Source: Variovorax sp. ZS18.2.2 (GTDB lineage: Bacteria; Pseudomonadota; Gammaproteobacteria; Burkholderiales; Burkholderiaceae_C). Taken from it: DNA of 64,000 nt. Below the pieces are notes generated by a model. That model had not been told where the DNA came from, ran no database searches, and saw only the letters and a program-made list of their open reading frames with translations. The translations under genes and the position numbers were made by a program. Below are positions 51,306-60,904 of this stretch, in pieces; within the stretch, counting starts at the first letter, position 1, and each line of letters begins with the position of its first letter. Location of the stretch: contig NZ_JANLNM010000006.1 in NCBI RefSeq assembly GCF_024701975.1, positions 310,001 through 374,000 of the forward strand. The letters are read 5' to 3'.

Positions 51306-52187
51306 ATGGACGACCCGACCCTCACCTTCGACAGCCACCGTCGCCGCCTGCAGGGCATTGCCTACCGCATGCTCGGTTCCGTTGCAGAGGCCGAAGAGGT
51401 GGTGCAGGACGCCTGGCTGCGCTGGCATGAAGCCGACAAGGCCAGTTTCGACAGCGCCGAAGCCTGGCTCGTGACGGTCGTCACGCGGCTGTCGATCGAC
51501 CGGCTGCGCACCGCCAAGGTCCAGCGCGAGCACTACATCGGCGCCTGGATGCCCGAGCCGACGCTGACCGAGTCGCCCGACACGCCCGAAGAATCGCTCG
51601 AGCGCGCCGACAACATCTCCGTCGCCTTCCTCGCCGTGCTCGAGCGCCTGGCCCCCGAGGCGCGTGCCGCCTTCCTGATGCGCGAGGTGTTCGACGCTGA
51701 CTACGACGAAGTGGCACTCACGCTCGGCAAGAGCGAAGCCGCCTGCCGCCAGCTGGTGCACCGCGCCAAGGCGCAGGTGCAGGACGCGCGCCCGCGCTAC
51801 CAGGTCTCGCGCGAAACCCACCAGCGCTTGCTGCGCGCCTTCGCCGACGCCGCCGCGCGCGGCAGCATGCAGGACCTGAAGGCGCTGATGGTCGAGGACG
51901 TCGAACTCATCGGCGACGGCGGCGGCAAGGTGCAGTCGTTCAGCAAGGTCCTCGCCGGCAACCAGCGTCTCGCGCAGCTCTACTTCTCGCTCTGGCGTCG
52001 CATGGGCCCGGTGGTGCGCATGGAGCTGGTGGAGATCAACGGCGAGCCCGGCCTTCTGCGCTTCATCGATGGCGAACTCGAATCGGCGCAGACCTTCGAG
52101 ATCGAGGACGAACGCATCGCGCGCATCCGCGTGCAGCGCAATCCCGACAAGCTCGCCCGCATCGCGCAGCGCTTTGCCTCGAAATAA
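51306..52187 (+). CDS. ECF41-group RNA polymerase sigma factor (SigJ-like)
   Basis: 293 residues. Sigma region 2 (AYRMLGSVAEAEEVVQDAWLRW, about 19-40) and region 4 (about 110-158) are followed by a SnoaL/NTF2-like C-terminal domain instead of an anti-sigma gene. ECF41 hallmarks are present: WMPEP at 81-85 (usually WLPEP), DGGGK at 204-208 and NPDKL at 279-283. In this group the C-terminal domain both inhibits and assists the sigma domain. Its own promoter and that of the next gene carry the ECF41 sequence. Confidence 0.93.
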   Translation: MDDPTLTFDSHRRRLQGIAYRMLGSVAEAEEVVQDAWLRWHEADKASFDSAEAWLVTVVTRLSIDRLRTAKVQREHYIGAWMPEPTLTESPDTPEESLERADNISVAFLAVLERLAPEARAAFLMREVFDADYDEVALTLGKSEAACRQLVHRAKAQVQDARPRYQVSRETHQRLLRAFADAAARGSMQDLKALMVEDVELIGDGGGKVQSFSKVLAGNQRLAQLYFSLWRRMGPVVRMELVEINGEPGLLRFIDGELESAQTFEIEDERIARIRVQRNPDKLARIAQRFASK

Positions 52188-52202
52188 ATAGTTCGCGCGG
52201 CG

Positions 52203-52229
52203 TGTCACAGGGCCGAAGGCTGGCCCGTC
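52203..52229 (+). promoter_or_regulatory. ECF41-type promoter of the CMD-family gene
   Basis: TGTCACA at 52203-52209, exactly 16 bp, then CGTC at 52226-52229: identical core and spacing to the sigma factor's own promoter. The downstream ATG is at 52281. Confidence 0.85.
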
Positions 52230-52280
52230 TTCAGTGGGTAGGAAGCAGATTTTTCTTCACCCATCCACTGGAGCCTTCTC

Positions 52281-52742
52281 ATGAACACGACACCTCGCCT
52301 GAACTGGTTCAAGACGATCCCCAAGACCTTCGAAGCCATCCTGGCCGTCAGCGCCAGCATCGACGCGAGCACCGTCGGCAAGACGACACTCGACTTCGTC
52401 TTTGCCCGCGTCTCGCAGATCAACGGCTGCGCCTACTGCCTCGACATGCATGTGCGCGACCTGCGCAAGCAAGGCGAAGGATGGCAGCGCATCAACAGCC
52501 TGGCCACCTGGCGCGAAGTGAGCTTCTTCAACGAGCGCGAGCGCGCGGCGCTGGCCTGGGCCGAATCGCTCACGCGGCTGGCCGATCATCACGACGAGCG
52601 CGAAGCCGAGTTCGAAGCCCTGAAGGCGCAGTTCAGCGACGTCGAGATCGCCGAGCTCACCGTGGCGGTCGCGCAGATCAACACCTGGAACCGCATCAAC
52701 GTCGGCATGCGTGTGCCGGTCGCCGTGAAGGCGCTGGACTGA
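52281..52742 (+). CDS. Carboxymuconolactone decarboxylase / AhpD-like protein
   Basis: 153 residues. The redox motif CAYCLDMH (Cys50, Cys53, His57) is that of AhpD-core peroxidases rather than true ring-opening decarboxylases. ECF41 sigma factors are typically linked to a carboxymuconolactone decarboxylase-family, oxidoreductase or epimerase gene, and this is that partner, under an ECF41-type promoter. Probably acts in thiol-based detoxification; substrate unknown. Confidence 0.9.
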   Translation: MNTTPRLNWFKTIPKTFEAILAVSASIDASTVGKTTLDFVFARVSQINGCAYCLDMHVRDLRKQGEGWQRINSLATWREVSFFNERERAALAWAESLTRLADHHDEREAEFEALKAQFSDVEIAELTVAVAQINTWNRINVGMRVPVAVKALD

Positions 52743-52754
52743 GCGGTTTCGTCC

Positions 52755-53891
52755 TCAGCGGCGCTCGACCACCATCGGCGCGATCCGCAGGCTCTCGCGC
52801 AACTGCGTGACGGCTTCGCCGGCGGCGTTGCGCGAGGCGAACGGCCCGGCCTGCAGCCGGTGCGTGCCGGCCTCGCTGAATACGCGCAGCTGGGGCGCCA
52901 GCGAAGGCAATCCGTGCGCCGCCTGGCTCAGCAGGGTCTCCGCACCGTCGCGTTCGCGAAAGGCGCCGAGCTGCACCCAGAAGCCAGCCACCGCGGCGGC
53001 AGACGACGCGGCCGCCGAAGCTGCCGACACCGGCCGTGCAGGTACGTCGAGCGGTGCCATCGGCGCAAGGTCGGTGACCACGATCGGTTGACGCGGTGGC
53101 GGCGGTGCGTCTGCTTCGACAGGCTGCTGCTCCACAGCTGCCATCGCCGTCGCCGGTGTTTGCGGTGCGACAGGCATCGTGGCAGCCGCCGGCGCATTCA
53201 CCATCGCCACCGGCGCCACCCAGGCTGAAGGCACAGGCACCGACGCAGCGGTTGCGCGCGGGGCCGGCGAGGCGGCCGCATACGCGGTCCCCGAATCCCG
53301 TCGCCATGCCCCCGTGCGGATGTCCTCGTTCGTGATCCGCTCGATCTCCACCGGCGCCACGCCGCGCAGCAGGTCGAGCTTGAGCGCGGCCGTGTAGCTC
53401 AGGTCGATGACGCGTCCGTCGACAAACGGCCCGCGGTCGTTCACCCGCACGATCACCTCGCGCCCGTTGGCCGGATTGCGCACCCGCACATAGCTCGGCA
53501 GCGGCAGCGTCTTGTGCGCGGCCGTCATCGCGTACATGTCGTAGGGCTCGCCGCTGGAGGTCGATGCGGCGTGGAATTTGCGGCCGTACCAGGAGGCCAG
53601 ACCCGACTCCCGGAATGGCCGGTCGTCGGTGATCGGCTGGTAGCCCCGGCCCAGCACCGTGTAGGGCTTGCTGGTGCCGCCGCTGCTGCGGATGGATTCG
53701 ATGCGGGGCTCGGCGTCGGGTACGCGGTCCAGGTCCGAGGGGATGTTGGTGCCCGGGCCGTCGCGACCGCTTGCTACGCCGCCGCCGCTTCCTCCACGGG
53801 GTCCGCTCGCGCAGCCGGCCAGAAGGACGGCGACGGCAACCGCGCACGCAGCCAGCGCGGTGGTCGTGTGGGCGCGGATTCCGTCAGCCAA
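52755..53891 (-). CDS. rlpA: Septal ring lytic transglycosylase RlpA
   Basis: 378 residues, outer-membrane lipoprotein. The lipobox is LLAGC with Cys27. The double-psi beta-barrel domain (about 95-190) has GLASWYGRKFHAASTSSGE and VNDRGPF, containing the Glu and Asp needed for cutting denuded glycan strands. A Pro/Ala linker leads to a C-terminal SPOR domain (FWVQLGAF, LQAGPFASRNAA) that binds septal peptidoglycan. The start is TTG at 53891, with GGAAGGCGG upstream, inside the end of glnE (8-bp overlap). Confidence 0.9.
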   Translation of the reverse strand: MADGIRAHTTTALAACAVAVAVLLAGCASGPRGGSGGGVASGRDGPGTNIPSDLDRVPDAEPRIESIRSSGGTSKPYTVLGRGYQPITDDRPFRESGLASWYGRKFHAASTSSGEPYDMYAMTAAHKTLPLPSYVRVRNPANGREVIVRVNDRGPFVDGRVIDLSYTAALKLDLLRGVAPVEIERITNEDIRTGAWRRDSGTAYAAASPAPRATAASVPVPSAWVAPVAMVNAPAAATMPVAPQTPATAMAAVEQQPVEADAPPPPRQPIVVTDLAPMAPLDVPARPVSAASAAASSAAAVAGFWVQLGAFRERDGAETLLSQAAHGLPSLAPQLRVFSEAGTHRLQAGPFASRNAAGEAVTQLRESLRIAPMVVERR

Positions 53892-56688
53892 ATACCGCCT
53901 TCCAGAGCGCCAGCATGGCGTCGCGTTCGGCGGCCAGTGCGGGAGGCGTGACTTGTGTCGGCTCTTCGTTCAGGCGCGCGCGATGCTGCACGCGGCGCAA
54001 CTCGCGATAGGCCCGCGCCGCGCTGCGGCCGATGCCTTCGGGCAGCAGCCCGGCCAGTTCGGCGCGCAGCAGCAGCGCGATGTTGCCCACGTTCGGAATC
54101 AGCTCCGGGTGCTCGCCCGACGACGACAGCACCAGGAACTGCACCGCGAACTCGGCATCGACCATGCCGCCGGGGCTGTGCTTCACGTCGAAGCGGTCGG
54201 CCTTCACCGGCCGTGCGCCGCGCAGCTTGTCGCGCATCGCGATGATCTCGGCTTTGAGCGACTCGCGGTCGCGCGGCGACACCAGCACGGCCTCGCGCAC
54301 CTGGTCGAAACGCGCACCCAGCTCGGCGCCGTGGTCCGCACTGCCGAGCACGAAGCGCGCGCGTGTCATGGCCTGGTGTTCCCAGGTCCACGCGGTGTTG
54401 CTGCCGCGGCCGAGCTGGTACTTCTCGTACGCCTCGAAGCTCGTGGTGAGCAGGCCCGAGTTGCCGTTGGGCCGCAGCGCCGTGTCGATCTCGAAGAGGT
54501 CGCCCTCGCGCGTCTTCACCGTGAGCCAGTTGATCAGCTTGCGCACATAGGCCGCATAGACCTCGCCGGCTCGCTCGTCGTCATCGTCGTAGACGAACAC
54601 GATGTCCAGGTCGCTGCCGTAGCCCAGCTCTTTGCCGCCCAGCTTGCCGTAGCCGATGATCGCGAACTGCGCCACCTCGCGATGGCGGTTGCGCACATGC
54701 GGCCAGCACCAGCGGGCGGTCACGCGCAGCGTGGTGTCGGCCAGCGCGCTCAGGTCGTCGGCCACCTGCTCGACGGTGATGCGCCCGTCGACGTCGCGCG
54801 CCAACGTGCGGAACACCTCGGCGTGATGGGCATGGCGCAGCAGGTTCAGCAGGCGCTCTTCGTCGGCCTCGCCGGTACGGGTGAGCGAGGTGTGGCGTGA
54901 CTCCAGCTCGCGCTCGAATTCCTCGGCCACGAAGCGGCCCGACAGCATCTCGTCGCTCGCCAGTTCGTCGATCACGCCGGGGTGCTGCATCAGGTAGCGC
55001 GCGGGCCATTTCGCGGCGCCCAGCAGGCGCAGCAGGCGCTCCTGCACGGCGGGCCGTTCGACCAGCAGCGCGAGATAGCTCTCGCGGCGCATCAGTGGCT
55101 CGATCCAGTCGGCCCAGCGCATCGCGGCATCGACGTGGCGCGGTGTCTGCCCCGCGCCGTCGCCATCGGGCTCCTTGAGCCACTGGCCGGTGCGCTGCAC
55201 CAGCTGGCGCAGCCGCCCCCGCGTTTCTTCGCGCAGGGCGAGCACGCGCGGCGTTTCGCACCAGTCGCGGATGCGCTCGGCAAAAACGGGCGGCAGGTCG
55301 TCCAGCAAATCAGCCAGGTCGGCGGGCGCCGCGGCCTTCTTGCCACTGCACTTGCCGTTGCAGGGCTTCTCGCCGCCGAGCAGCTTGTCGAACTCCTGCG
55401 CGACGAACTCGCGGTGGGTGTCGAGCTGTTCGAGGAAAGGACAGCAGTCGGCATAGCCCATCGACTGCGCGATCCAGCGCAGGTCGTCGTCGGCCACCGG
55501 CAGCACGTGGGTCTGCTGGTCGTCCAGGTACTGGATGCGGTGCTCCACGCGGCGCAGGAACTCGTAGGCCAGGGCCAGCGCATCGGCGGTTTCCTGCGGC
55601 ATCAGGTTGGCGCGTGCGAGGCGCTGCAACGCATCGAGCGTGGGCCGCGTGCGCAGCTCGGGGAATTGCCCACCGCGCACCACCTGCAAGAGCTGCACGG
55701 TGAATTCGATCTCGCGGATGCCGCCGCGCGAGAGCTTCACGTCGTTCGCGCGCTCGGGCCGTCCGGCGCTGCGGCGCGCCGACTGCTCGCGGATCTGCCG
55801 GTGCAGCGTGCGCAGCGAATCGAACACGCTGTAGTCGAGGTAGCGGCGGAACACGAAGGGCAGCACCGCACCGCGCAGGCCCTGTGCGTTGCCGCCGAGC
55901 ACGACGTCGCGCGGCGCCACCACGCGGCTCTTCAGCCACGCGAAGCGCTCCCACTCGCGGCCCTGCACCTGGAAATATTCTTCGAGCGCATCGAGCGAGA
56001 CCACGCTCGGCCCCGAGTTGCCGTTGGGCCGCAGCGCCAGGTCGATGCGGAACACGAAGCCGTGCTCGGTGGTGTCGCCCACCAGCGCATAGATGCGCTT
56101 CACGGCGCGCGAGAAGTACTCCTGGTTCGCGAGGCGCCCGCGCCCGTCGGCGTCGCCTTGGGTCTCGCCGTCCAGGTCGTACAGGTAGATGAGGTCGATG
56201 TCGCTCGACACGTTGAGCTCGCGCGCACCGAGCTTGCCCATGCCGATCACCCAGAGCTGCGCGCGCTGGCCGTCGGGGCCGAGCGGCGCGCCATGCACCG
56301 CATCGAGTTCGCGGCAGGCATCGGCGCAGGCCACGTCGAGCGCGAATTCGGCGAGTTCGGTGACCGCGGTGGTCACCACGGCGAGAGGCGCTTGTTCGTC
56401 GCAATCGAGCGTGACCAGCCGCTCCATCACGAGCTGCCGCACAATCCTCAATGCATCGCCGACGCTGTCCCCTCGTTGGCGCAATGCCTCGTAAGCCACT
56501 GTCATCGACTCGCGCCGCGGCGCACCGGGGGGAAGCAATGCAAGTTCGCCCGCATACCTGCGACGCAGGCGCTGGACGAAACGGGAGCAGGAAGAGAACG
56601 CGATCTGCGCGATCTGCGTCGAAGTGGCTGGCAACTGGTTCACACTGCTTTCGGTTTCCGTGGAACCCCTCTGAATGCTGGCGGTCAT
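53884..56688 (-). CDS. glnE: Bifunctional glutamine synthetase adenylyltransferase/deadenylase
   Basis: 934 residues. Two nucleotidyltransferase domains: the N-terminal deadenylase with SSDIDLIYLYD (about 163) and the C-terminal adenylyltransferase with GSDLDIVFVYDDDD (about 693), separated by a PII-responsive helical region. Turns glutamine synthetase off by adenylylation and on again according to nitrogen status. The ATG at 56688 lies only 25 bp from the divergent yhdP start; a GTG at 56643 is an alternative start. rlpA follows with overlap. Confidence 0.95.
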   Translation of the reverse strand: MTASIQRGSTETESSVNQLPATSTQIAQIAFSSCSRFVQRLRRRYAGELALLPPGAPRRESMTVAYEALRQRGDSVGDALRIVRQLVMERLVTLDCDEQAPLAVVTTAVTELAEFALDVACADACRELDAVHGAPLGPDGQRAQLWVIGMGKLGARELNVSSDIDLIYLYDLDGETQGDADGRGRLANQEYFSRAVKRIYALVGDTTEHGFVFRIDLALRPNGNSGPSVVSLDALEEYFQVQGREWERFAWLKSRVVAPRDVVLGGNAQGLRGAVLPFVFRRYLDYSVFDSLRTLHRQIREQSARRSAGRPERANDVKLSRGGIREIEFTVQLLQVVRGGQFPELRTRPTLDALQRLARANLMPQETADALALAYEFLRRVEHRIQYLDDQQTHVLPVADDDLRWIAQSMGYADCCPFLEQLDTHREFVAQEFDKLLGGEKPCNGKCSGKKAAAPADLADLLDDLPPVFAERIRDWCETPRVLALREETRGRLRQLVQRTGQWLKEPDGDGAGQTPRHVDAAMRWADWIEPLMRRESYLALLVERPAVQERLLRLLGAAKWPARYLMQHPGVIDELASDEMLSGRFVAEEFERELESRHTSLTRTGEADEERLLNLLRHAHHAEVFRTLARDVDGRITVEQVADDLSALADTTLRVTARWCWPHVRNRHREVAQFAIIGYGKLGGKELGYGSDLDIVFVYDDDDERAGEVYAAYVRKLINWLTVKTREGDLFEIDTALRPNGNSGLLTTSFEAYEKYQLGRGSNTAWTWEHQAMTRARFVLGSADHGAELGARFDQVREAVLVSPRDRESLKAEIIAMRDKLRGARPVKADRFDVKHSPGGMVDAEFAVQFLVLSSSGEHPELIPNVGNIALLLRAELAGLLPEGIGRSAARAYRELRRVQHRARLNEEPTQVTPPALAAERDAMLALWKAVFG

Positions 56689-56713
56689 AATTCCCGACAC
56701 AGCGCGATCCTCA

Positions 56714-59700
56714 ATGAACGACACGGCGTCTACCCCTTCACGTCTGCTCAAAATCACCGCTGTGACGGCGCGCTGGCTGTTGGGTTTGCTGATCGCTGCA
56801 TGGCTTCTGCTGGCGCTGTCAGTCGTTGTCCTACACGCGTGGATTGTGCCGCGAATCGGTGATTTTCGCGGCGCACTGGAGGCACAGGCTAGCAAGGCCA
56901 TCGGCGTGCCGGTGCGCATCGGGTCTATCACCGCCCGCCCCGAGGGGCTTTTCCCCGCCTTCGAACTGCGCGACGTGGTGCTGCAGGATGCGGACAAACG
57001 CGAGGCGCTTCGCCTCGTGCGCGTGGTAGCCAGTGTGTCGCCGCGATCGCTCTGGCGCCTGAATTTCGAGCAGCTCTACATCGAGGGTCCGCAGCTCGAT
57101 GTGCGCCGCGATGCTCAGGGAAAACTCCATGTGGCTGGATTGCACATGGCCACCGATACGACCGGAGAGACCCGCGCCGCCGACTGGTTTTTCGCGCAGC
57201 GTGAGCTGGTCATCGAAGGCGGCACCGTCCGCTGGACCGACGAGCAGCGCCAGGCCGAGCCGCTCCTGCTGACCGACGTGCGCTTCGTGGCGCGCAACGG
57301 CGGCCGCCGCCACGGCCTCCGGCTCGACGCCACGCCGCCTGTGGGCTGGGGCCAGCGCTTCACGCTGCGCGGGCAGTTCCGCCAGCCGCTGCTGTCGGTG
57401 CGCACCGGCCGCTGGCAGACCTGGGACGGCCAGATCTACGCCGACCTGCCCTACATCGATGTCACCCGTCTGGGCCAATACGTCTCGCTCGACGCGCGCA
57501 TCCGCGAGGGCAACGGCGCGGTGCGCCTCTGGGCCGATGTGGAAGACGGCCAGTTCGTGGGCGGCGCAGCCGACCTGGGGCTCGACCGCGTCGATGCTTC
57601 GCTGGGCAAGGGGCTGCAGCCGCTGGTGCTGCGCTCGGTCACCGGCCGCCTCGCGGGCCAGCTGGACAACGACACCCTCGAGTTCTCGACCACCGCGCTG
57701 CAGTTCGACACCTCCGACGGCCTGCGCTGGCCCGGCGGCAACCTCTGGCTGCAGCACACACCGGCCAAGGGCCGCACGCCCGAGAAGGGCGCGTTGCGCG
57801 CCGACCGGCTCGATCTGGCCGCGCTCGCACTCATCGCCGACCGGCTGCCGCTGGGCGAAGCCACGCACCGCGTGCTCGACAGCTATGCGCCGCGCGGGCT
57901 GGTCGAGCACATCGACCTGAGCTGGCAGGGCTCGCTGGGCGCGCCCGACAAGTACCAGGCGCGCGGCCGCGTGAGCGGCCTGCGCGTCGCCTCGCAGCCG
58001 GCACCACCCGCGCCTCCTGCACCAACGGTTCCCACAACCACAGCTGCCGCCGCAACACCCCCTCGCGCCCACCCCGGCACGCCCGGCCTGAGCGGCGCCA
58101 CCATCGACTTCGACGCCACCCAGGCCGGCGGCACGGCCACGCTGGCCATTGCACAGGGCACGCTCGAATTCCCCGGCGTCTTCGAGGAGCCCGTGATCCC
58201 GATCGACCGGCTCTCCACCCAGCTCCAGTGGAAGCTCGACAACGGCAACGCGCAGGTGCAGGCCTCCAAGCTGCGCTTCGCCAACACCGACGCCGAGGGC
58301 GATGCCGAGGCCAGCTGGCGCACCAGCGACCCGGCCGTCTCCAGCAGCAAGGGCCGTTTCCCCGGCGTGCTCGACCTGCAGGGCAAGCTCACCCGCGCCG
58401 ACGGCACGCGCGTGTTCCGCTACCTGCCGCTCGACATTCCCCAGCACACGCGCGACTACGTGCGCGACTCGGTCACCAAGGGCACGGCCAGCACCGTCGA
58501 TTTCCGCGTGCGCGGCGACCTGCACGACATGCCGTTCCTGGACCCGAAGCGGGGCGAGTTCCGCATCGTGGCCAAGGTGGCCGACGTCAACTACGCCTAC
58601 GTGCCGCCGAGCGCCACCGCCATTCCCGCGCGCACCGGCGCGCCGGCGCTGGTGTGGCCGCCGCTCACCGGCGTCTCGGGCGAACTGGTGTTCGAGCGCG
58701 ACAGCATGCTGGTGCGCAATGCGCGCGGCCGGCTGGCCGGCACCAACGGCCTCGAGGTGACGAAGGCCGAGGCGCAGATCCCCGAGCTGTCGAGCCACAC
58801 GCCGCTGCTGCGCGTCGACGTGCAGGCCAAGGGGCCGCTCGGCGAGGTGCTGCGCGTGGGCGCGCCGCTGGCCGGCAGCGAGAAGGACGGGGTCGGCGAG
58901 CACATGCTGCGCGCGCGCGCCACCGGTTCCGCCGACTACAAGCTGCACCTCGAACTGCCCCTCGCGGCCATCGACAACGCCAAGGTGCAGGCCACCATCG
59001 CACTCGCCGACAACGAGCTGCAGTTCGTGCCCGAGGCACCCTCGCTCACGCAGGCCAAGGGCACGCTGAGCTTCACCGAAACCGGCTTTTCGCTGGCCGG
59101 CGTGCAGGCCAGGCTGCTCGGCGGCGACATCCGCATCGAAGGCAAGGGCCGCTTCACCGGCCCCAACCGCGAGGTCGCGCTGAAGGCGCAGGGCACGGCC
59201 ACCGCCGAGGGCCTGCGCGGCGCGCGCGAGGCCGACTGGCTCGCGCGGCTCGCCGAGAAGGCCACCGGCAGCACGCCGTATGCGGCCACGTTCTCGGTGC
59301 GCGATGGCGCCTCGGAGCTCTCGCTGACGAGCAGCCTGCAAGGCCTTGCCCTGCAACTGCCGGCACCGCTGGTGAAGACCGCCGAGGAGCAGATGCCGCT
59401 GCGCATCGAGAAGAAGGTGCTGGTGCGCGAGACCCGCGACAGCCGGCAGGGCGGCGCCACCGTCGCCACGCAGGACCAGCTTTCGCTGGAGCTGGGCCGC
59501 GTCGGCGCGGTGCAGTTCGTGCGCGACATCTCGGGCGCCGAGGCGCGCGTGCTGCGCGGCAGCATCGGCGTCGGTCTCTCGGCGGGCGAGACCGCGAGCC
59601 TGCCCGACAAGGGCGTGTTCGCGAACGTCAACGTGGCCAAGCTCGACATCGCCGCGTGGGACGCCCTGCTGGGCGCCGCCGCGAGCAGCACCCCGAGCGA

Positions 59701-60904
59701 AGCGCCCGCCGCTGCCGAAGAGGGTGCGCAAGCCTACCTGCCCACGCGCATCGCGGTGCGCGCGCAGCAGCTGGGCATTGCCGGGCGCACCCTGCACAAC
59801 GTGGTGCTGGGCGGCACGCGCGAGGGCGCGCTCTGGCGCGCCAACATCGATGCCACCGAATTGAGCGGCTACGCCGAATACCGCCACACGCAGGCCGGCC
59901 GGCTCTACGCACGGCTCGCACGCCTGAAGATCGCGCCGGCCGAGGCAACCCAGGTCGAGGCCCTGCTCGACGAGCAGCCGGGCACGCTGCCCGCGCTCGA
60001 CATCGTGATCGACGACTTCGAGCTGCTCGGCAAGCGCCTGGGCCGCGCCGAGATCGATGCGGTCAACCGCGGCGGCGCAGGGCGCGAGTGGCTGCTCAAC
60101 AAGCTGACCTTCACGATGCCCGAGGCGAGCTTCGCGGCCAAGGGCACCTGGGCCGCCATCCCCGGCGCCGCCGCGGGCCAGCGCCGCACGGCCATGACCT
60201 TCAAGCTGGACATCGCCGATGCCGGCGACCTGCTCGCGCGCTTCGGCATGCCCGGCGTGCTGCGGCGCGGCAAGGGACGGCTGGAAGGCGACGTCAACTG
60301 GCGCGGCTCGCCGTTCTCGCTCGACTACCCGAGCCTGGGCGGCCAGCTGCAGGTCGATGTGGAGTCGGGCCAGTTCCTCAAGGCCGACCCGGGGCTGGCC
60401 AAGCTGCTCGGCGTGCTGAGCCTGCAGGCGCTGCCCAGGCGGCTCACGCTCGACTTCCGCGACGTGTTCAGCGAGGGCTTCGCCTTCGACTTCATTCGCG
60501 GCGACGCCAAGATCGACAAGGGCATCGCGAGCACCAACAACCTGCAGATGAAGGGCGTCAATGCCGCCGCGCTCATGGACGGCTCGGCCGACATCGTGCG
60601 CGAGACGCAGAACCTGCGCGTGGTGGTGGTGCCCGAGATCAACGCCGGCACCGCCGCGCTGGTGGCCACCGCCATCAACCCGGCCATCGGCCTCGGCACC
60701 TTCCTCGCGCAATGGGTGCTGAGCAAGCCGCTCGCCGCCGCCGCCACGCAGGAGTTCCACATCGAAGGCACCTGGGCCGACCCCAAAATAGCCAAGGTGC
60801 CGCGCACGCTGCAACTGCCAAGCCTCCCGGGATTGCCGGGATCATCGGGCCGGACCGGTTCCGCGGCGGCGGAAGAAGGCAAGAAAACGGAGACCACGCA
60901 ATGA
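56714..60904 (+). CDS. yhdP: YhdP-family AsmA-like envelope protein
   Basis: 1396 residues. One N-terminal inner-membrane helix (WLLGLLIAAWLLLALSVVVLH) and a very long beta-rich periplasmic body of the DUF3971/AsmA-C type. YhdP family proteins form a groove that carries phospholipids toward the outer membrane. A Pro/Ala/Thr-rich spacer interrupts the body at about residues 430-455. The C-terminus ends in DPKIAKVPRTLQLPSLPG, followed by a low-complexity tail. The nitrilase gene overlaps its stop (ATGA). An in-frame start 39 bp upstream is possible but would overlap glnE. Confidence 0.9.
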   Translation: MNDTASTPSRLLKITAVTARWLLGLLIAAWLLLALSVVVLHAWIVPRIGDFRGALEAQASKAIGVPVRIGSITARPEGLFPAFELRDVVLQDADKREALRLVRVVASVSPRSLWRLNFEQLYIEGPQLDVRRDAQGKLHVAGLHMATDTTGETRAADWFFAQRELVIEGGTVRWTDEQRQAEPLLLTDVRFVARNGGRRHGLRLDATPPVGWGQRFTLRGQFRQPLLSVRTGRWQTWDGQIYADLPYIDVTRLGQYVSLDARIREGNGAVRLWADVEDGQFVGGAADLGLDRVDASLGKGLQPLVLRSVTGRLAGQLDNDTLEFSTTALQFDTSDGLRWPGGNLWLQHTPAKGRTPEKGALRADRLDLAALALIADRLPLGEATHRVLDSYAPRGLVEHIDLSWQGSLGAPDKYQARGRVSGLRVASQPAPPAPPAPTVPTTTAAAATPPRAHPGTPGLSGATIDFDATQAGGTATLAIAQGTLEFPGVFEEPVIPIDRLSTQLQWKLDNGNAQVQASKLRFANTDAEGDAEASWRTSDPAVSSSKGRFPGVLDLQGKLTRADGTRVFRYLPLDIPQHTRDYVRDSVTKGTASTVDFRVRGDLHDMPFLDPKRGEFRIVAKVADVNYAYVPPSATAIPARTGAPALVWPPLTGVSGELVFERDSMLVRNARGRLAGTNGLEVTKAEAQIPELSSHTPLLRVDVQAKGPLGEVLRVGAPLAGSEKDGVGEHMLRARATGSADYKLHLELPLAAIDNAKVQATIALADNELQFVPEAPSLTQAKGTLSFTETGFSLAGVQARLLGGDIRIEGKGRFTGPNREVALKAQGTATAEGLRGAREADWLARLAEKATGSTPYAATFSVRDGASELSLTSSLQGLALQLPAPLVKTAEEQMPLRIEKKVLVRETRDSRQGGATVATQDQLSLELGRVGAVQFVRDISGAEARVLRGSIGVGLSAGETASLPDKGVFANVNVAKLDIAAWDALLGAAASSTPSEAPAAAEEGAQAYLPTRIAVRAQQLGIAGRTLHNVVLGGTREGALWRANIDATELSGYAEYRHTQAGRLYARLARLKIAPAEATQVEALLDEQPGTLPALDIVIDDFELLGKRLGRAEIDAVNRGGAGREWLLNKLTFTMPEASFAAKGTWAAIPGAAAGQRRTAMTFKLDIADAGDLLARFGMPGVLRRGKGRLEGDVNWRGSPFSLDYPSLGGQLQVDVESGQFLKADPGLAKLLGVLSLQALPRRLTLDFRDVFSEGFAFDFIRGDAKIDKGIASTNNLQMKGVNAAALMDGSADIVRETQNLRVVVVPEINAGTAALVATAINPAIGLGTFLAQWVLSKPLAAAATQEFHIEGTWADPKIAKVPRTLQLPSLPGLPGSSGRTGSAAAEEGKKTETTQ

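Noticed and set aside
56831..60814. A 1327-codon open frame antisense to yhdP
   Set aside because: Its composition is typical of the reverse frame of a high-GC gene, and yhdP on the plus strand has clear family features over its whole length.
58228..60900. Long upstream extension in the nitrilase reading frame
   Set aside because: It lies inside yhdP in another frame; the nitrilase family N-terminus begins exactly at the ATG at 60901.
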